NCBI GenBank assembly: GCA_028873275.1
Contig: JAGWLJ010000070.1
Coordinates: 1-7,173 of the forward strand
Direction: 5' to 3'
From: Pseudomonadota bacterium
GTDB taxonomy: Bacteria; Pseudomonadota; Alphaproteobacteria; Rickettsiales; SXRF01
DNA length: 7,173 nt
The position numbers and the translations under genes are program-made. Under the pieces are notes generated by a model, which worked only from the letters and a program-made list of their open reading frames with translations, had not been told where the DNA came from and did no database searches. Positions 6,213-7,173 of the stretch are shown here, one piece after another. The stretch's first letter is position 1. Each line of letters begins with the position of its first letter.

Positions 6213-6288
6213 ATCCTGTGCGAGCCGCAGGCGAGGCACAGGATCTGTCCCCGTTGATCCTGTGCTGCCGCTACGCGGCCCACAGGAT
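6213..6288 (-). repeat. Two tandem 32-bp palindromic repeats in the maeB leader
   Basis: Copy 1 spans 6213-6244 and copy 2 spans 6257-6288, separated by 12 bases. Both are exactly 32 bp and bounded by ATCCTGTG on one side and CACAGGAT on the other. In copy 1 the stem is nine perfect pairs (6213-6221 with 6236-6244) around a GC-rich core. In copy 2 eight outer pairs enclose a two-by-one internal bulge and then a further five-pair stem (GCCGC 6267-6271 with GCGGC 6275-6279) with a three-base TAC loop, making a very stable hairpin. The cores differ but share GCCGC, so the copies look like diverged members of one family of intergenic palindromes (REP-like in a general sense). No U-run follows, so they are poor terminators. 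Confidence 0.8.
6214..6217 (-). promoter_or_regulatory. Likely maeB ribosome binding site, inside a hairpin stem
   Basis: On the minus strand AGGA lies seven bases before the maeB ATG, separated from it by TATAAAA. These four bases are part of the terminal CACAGGAT arm of the proximal 32-bp palindrome. In the folded transcript the site would be paired with ATCCTGTG. The site is the only good Shine-Dalgarno match near the start. Occlusion by the stem is inference. Confidence 0.5.
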
Positions 6289-6385
6289 TAAAATTGCTGC
6301 AACGCAACATAAGTTTATGATTTGAAACGATGAACTGCTTTCCTCCCATACGGAGGGTCAGAATGCAAGGGAAATTTGTAGAGAA
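6289..6385. other. AT-richer intergenic stretch upstream of maeB
   Basis: No credible coding frame is seen. The stretch probably holds the maeB promoter on the minus strand, but I find no pair of -35 and -10 boxes with good spacing. Two small symmetrical sites stand out: CATAA GT TTATG at 6308-6319, a 12-bp near-palindrome that could be a protein-binding site, and CCTCC at 6342-6346 with GGAGG at 6352-6356, a short five-pair stem. Neither matches an operator I can name. Confidence 0.3.
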
Positions 6386-6413
6386 TGTGATTGCTTCTGT
6401 GCTCGCAATGACA
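6386..6413. repeat. Palindromic element of the ATTGC...GCAAT type
   Basis: TGT-G-ATTGC at 6386-6394 pairs with GCAAT-G-ACA at 6405-6413: three outer pairs, one G/G mismatch, and five inner pairs, with a ten-base loop. On the minus strand it reads TGTCATTGCGAGC followed by GAAGCAATCACA, which resembles the widespread intergenic palindrome with GTCATTGCGAG...GAAGCAATC remembered from Rickettsia and several other genomes. That resemblance is from memory. It starts three bases beyond the stop codon of the minus-strand gene at 6417-7118. It has no U-run, so terminator activity is doubtful. Confidence 0.6.
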
Positions 6414-6416
6414 GAG

Positions 6417-7118
6417 TTATTTTTTGCCCAAGGCCGGGCCTGCATCAAGCTTGATGCTGAGTGATACGGCAAGCTCGTGGAAGAGAGGTTTAATGCCTTG
6501 TCTTAGATTGTAGGCAGCAACTGTATGAGCCAGATGACTTGCATATAGTTGGACACAGTCCTGCTCTATAAAATTAGAATCCACGGGTTTTCCATAATGT
6601 TCCCGTACTTTCTTTTGTAATTGCTGCCAGAAGCCATTCGGATCCATAGCCTCTTTTTCATAGTATGCAAAGGAGTCATCCATCTGTGCCATGGCTTCGA
6701 TCACTTGCAACGAACGCCGCATAGCCAATTTCTGTGAAGTTGATAATGGATCCCCTTTTCTTAAAGCTCTTAATCCTTCTAGTAATTTTCTATTTTTATA
6801 AATTAGATCTACATTGTCATCTTTATCTTCGCTAGTTTCAGATATACGTATTTTCAAGCCTATGGCTTCTAACACTCGTAAAAGTTCCGTCTGCCTAGCC
6901 ATCGCATCAGAATCCGGTTTGTACTCGATAGCTTTTTTGCCTTGAATAATATCAGACATTCTTTCGGAAAACATCCATTGCGGCATATAACGCTGGCTGC
7001 GGTCAAATGATGCTATAGGGGATTTATCCAAGGGAAAGTCCAGAATATCAGCGGCAATATCTTTTGGGTCCCGGACAGACTTTAGCTTAAAGTTTTCAGG
7101 ATCAATAGCGAGGGTCAT
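6417..7118 (-). CDS. Hypothetical protein, predicted soluble and mostly helical
   Basis: A 233-aa protein that I do not recognise. It has no signal peptide or membrane segment and is rich in charged residues. Helix-like stretches occur at about residues 70-90, 104-121 and 126-155, and the C-terminal third has an aromatic and His-containing segment (FIEQDCVQLYASHLAHTVAAY, around 183-203). No catalytic motif stands out. ATG at 7118 is preferred; an upstream TTG at 7142 lacks a clear Shine-Dalgarno sequence, and the ATG itself has only a weak GGA close by. A TATACT at 7161-7156 (minus strand) could be a -10 box, but any -35 would lie outside the window. Codon and base use differ from the neighbours: 14 of 60 bases in 6781-6840 are G or C, while the cox and maeB genes are strongly GC-rich. 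This suggests a different origin. It may be partly operonic with genes beyond the window. Confidence 0.7.
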   Translation of the reverse strand: MTLAIDPENFKLKSVRDPKDIAADILDFPLDKSPIASFDRSQRYMPQWMFSERMSDIIQGKKAIEYKPDSDAMARQTELLRVLEAIGLKIRISETSEDKDDNVDLIYKNRKLLEGLRALRKGDPLSTSQKLAMRRSLQVIEAMAQMDDSFAYYEKEAMDPNGFWQQLQKKVREHYGKPVDSNFIEQDCVQLYASHLAHTVAAYNLRQGIKPLFHELAVSLSIKLDAGPALGKK

Positions 7119-7173
7119 ATTTCCATTCTGTGGCAGTTGCAATAGTAGAGAAGGGAGTATAGCCTTAACCTAC

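Noticed and set aside
6207..6239. GTG at 6239 as the maeB start
   Set aside because: The added residues are encoded by the palindromic repeat and are not part of the MaeB N-terminus. ATG at 6206 has AGGA at good spacing.
5658..6257. A second + strand open frame opposite the maeB 5' end
   Set aside because: Antisense shadow of the malic domain; low-complexity acidic and Gly/Val-rich product with no family signature, and it runs through the palindromic leader.

Overview
The window looks like a piece of an alphaproteobacterial chromosome. It carries the accessory and assembly half of an aa3-type cytochrome c oxidase operon on the + strand: ctaB, a small membrane protein, coxF-like, ctaG, ctaE/coxC and DUF983. 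This order is typical of Alphaproteobacteria, and the CtaG, Cox3, CtaB and MaeB proteins all carry clear family motifs. The genes are GC-rich, while both window edges and several gene junctions are much more AT-rich. I cannot name the genus.

Layout. Positions 2-118 hold an AT-rich open frame that ends one base before ctaB and is of uncertain reality. Positions 120-3890 form one co-directional block: heme O synthase (ctaB), an unrecognised 54-aa single-helix protein, a 38-aa CoxF-like protein, the copper chaperone CtaG/Cox11, Cox subunit III with an unusual C-terminal extension, a DUF983 zinc-ribbon membrane protein, and a DUF1275 (YoaK-type) membrane protein. The last three genes overlap by a few bases. 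A NADP-type malic enzyme fused to a phosphotransacetylase-like domain (maeB, 3891-6206) converges on them from the minus strand with no base between the two stop codons. A minus-strand, partly very AT-rich gene of unknown function (6417-7118) closes the window.

Working together: CtaB makes heme O, which CtaA converts to heme A; CtaG delivers copper to the CuB centre of subunit I; Cox3 is a structural subunit; the small membrane proteins and DUF983 are probably assembly or accessory factors. Subunits I and II, CtaA and SURF1 are not seen. SURF1 often follows DUF983 but is replaced here by DUF1275. MaeB is a separate function, converting malate to pyruvate and producing NADPH.

The most unusual content lies at the gene junctions. 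Two islands of degenerate 7-base repeats (1340-1395 and 1911-1973) have unrelated sequences but the same design: heptads in one orientation, a short centre, then heptads in the opposite orientation, forming a hairpin. The first covers the start codon of ctaG, which has no visible Shine-Dalgarno sequence. The second contains the ctaG stop codon and ends at the coxC ribosome binding site. Upstream of maeB two 32-bp palindromes sit in tandem, and the likely maeB ribosome binding site lies inside the stem of the proximal one. A further palindrome lies just after the stop of the unknown gene. Repeats at translation start regions are therefore a theme of this window. Whether they regulate anything is inference.
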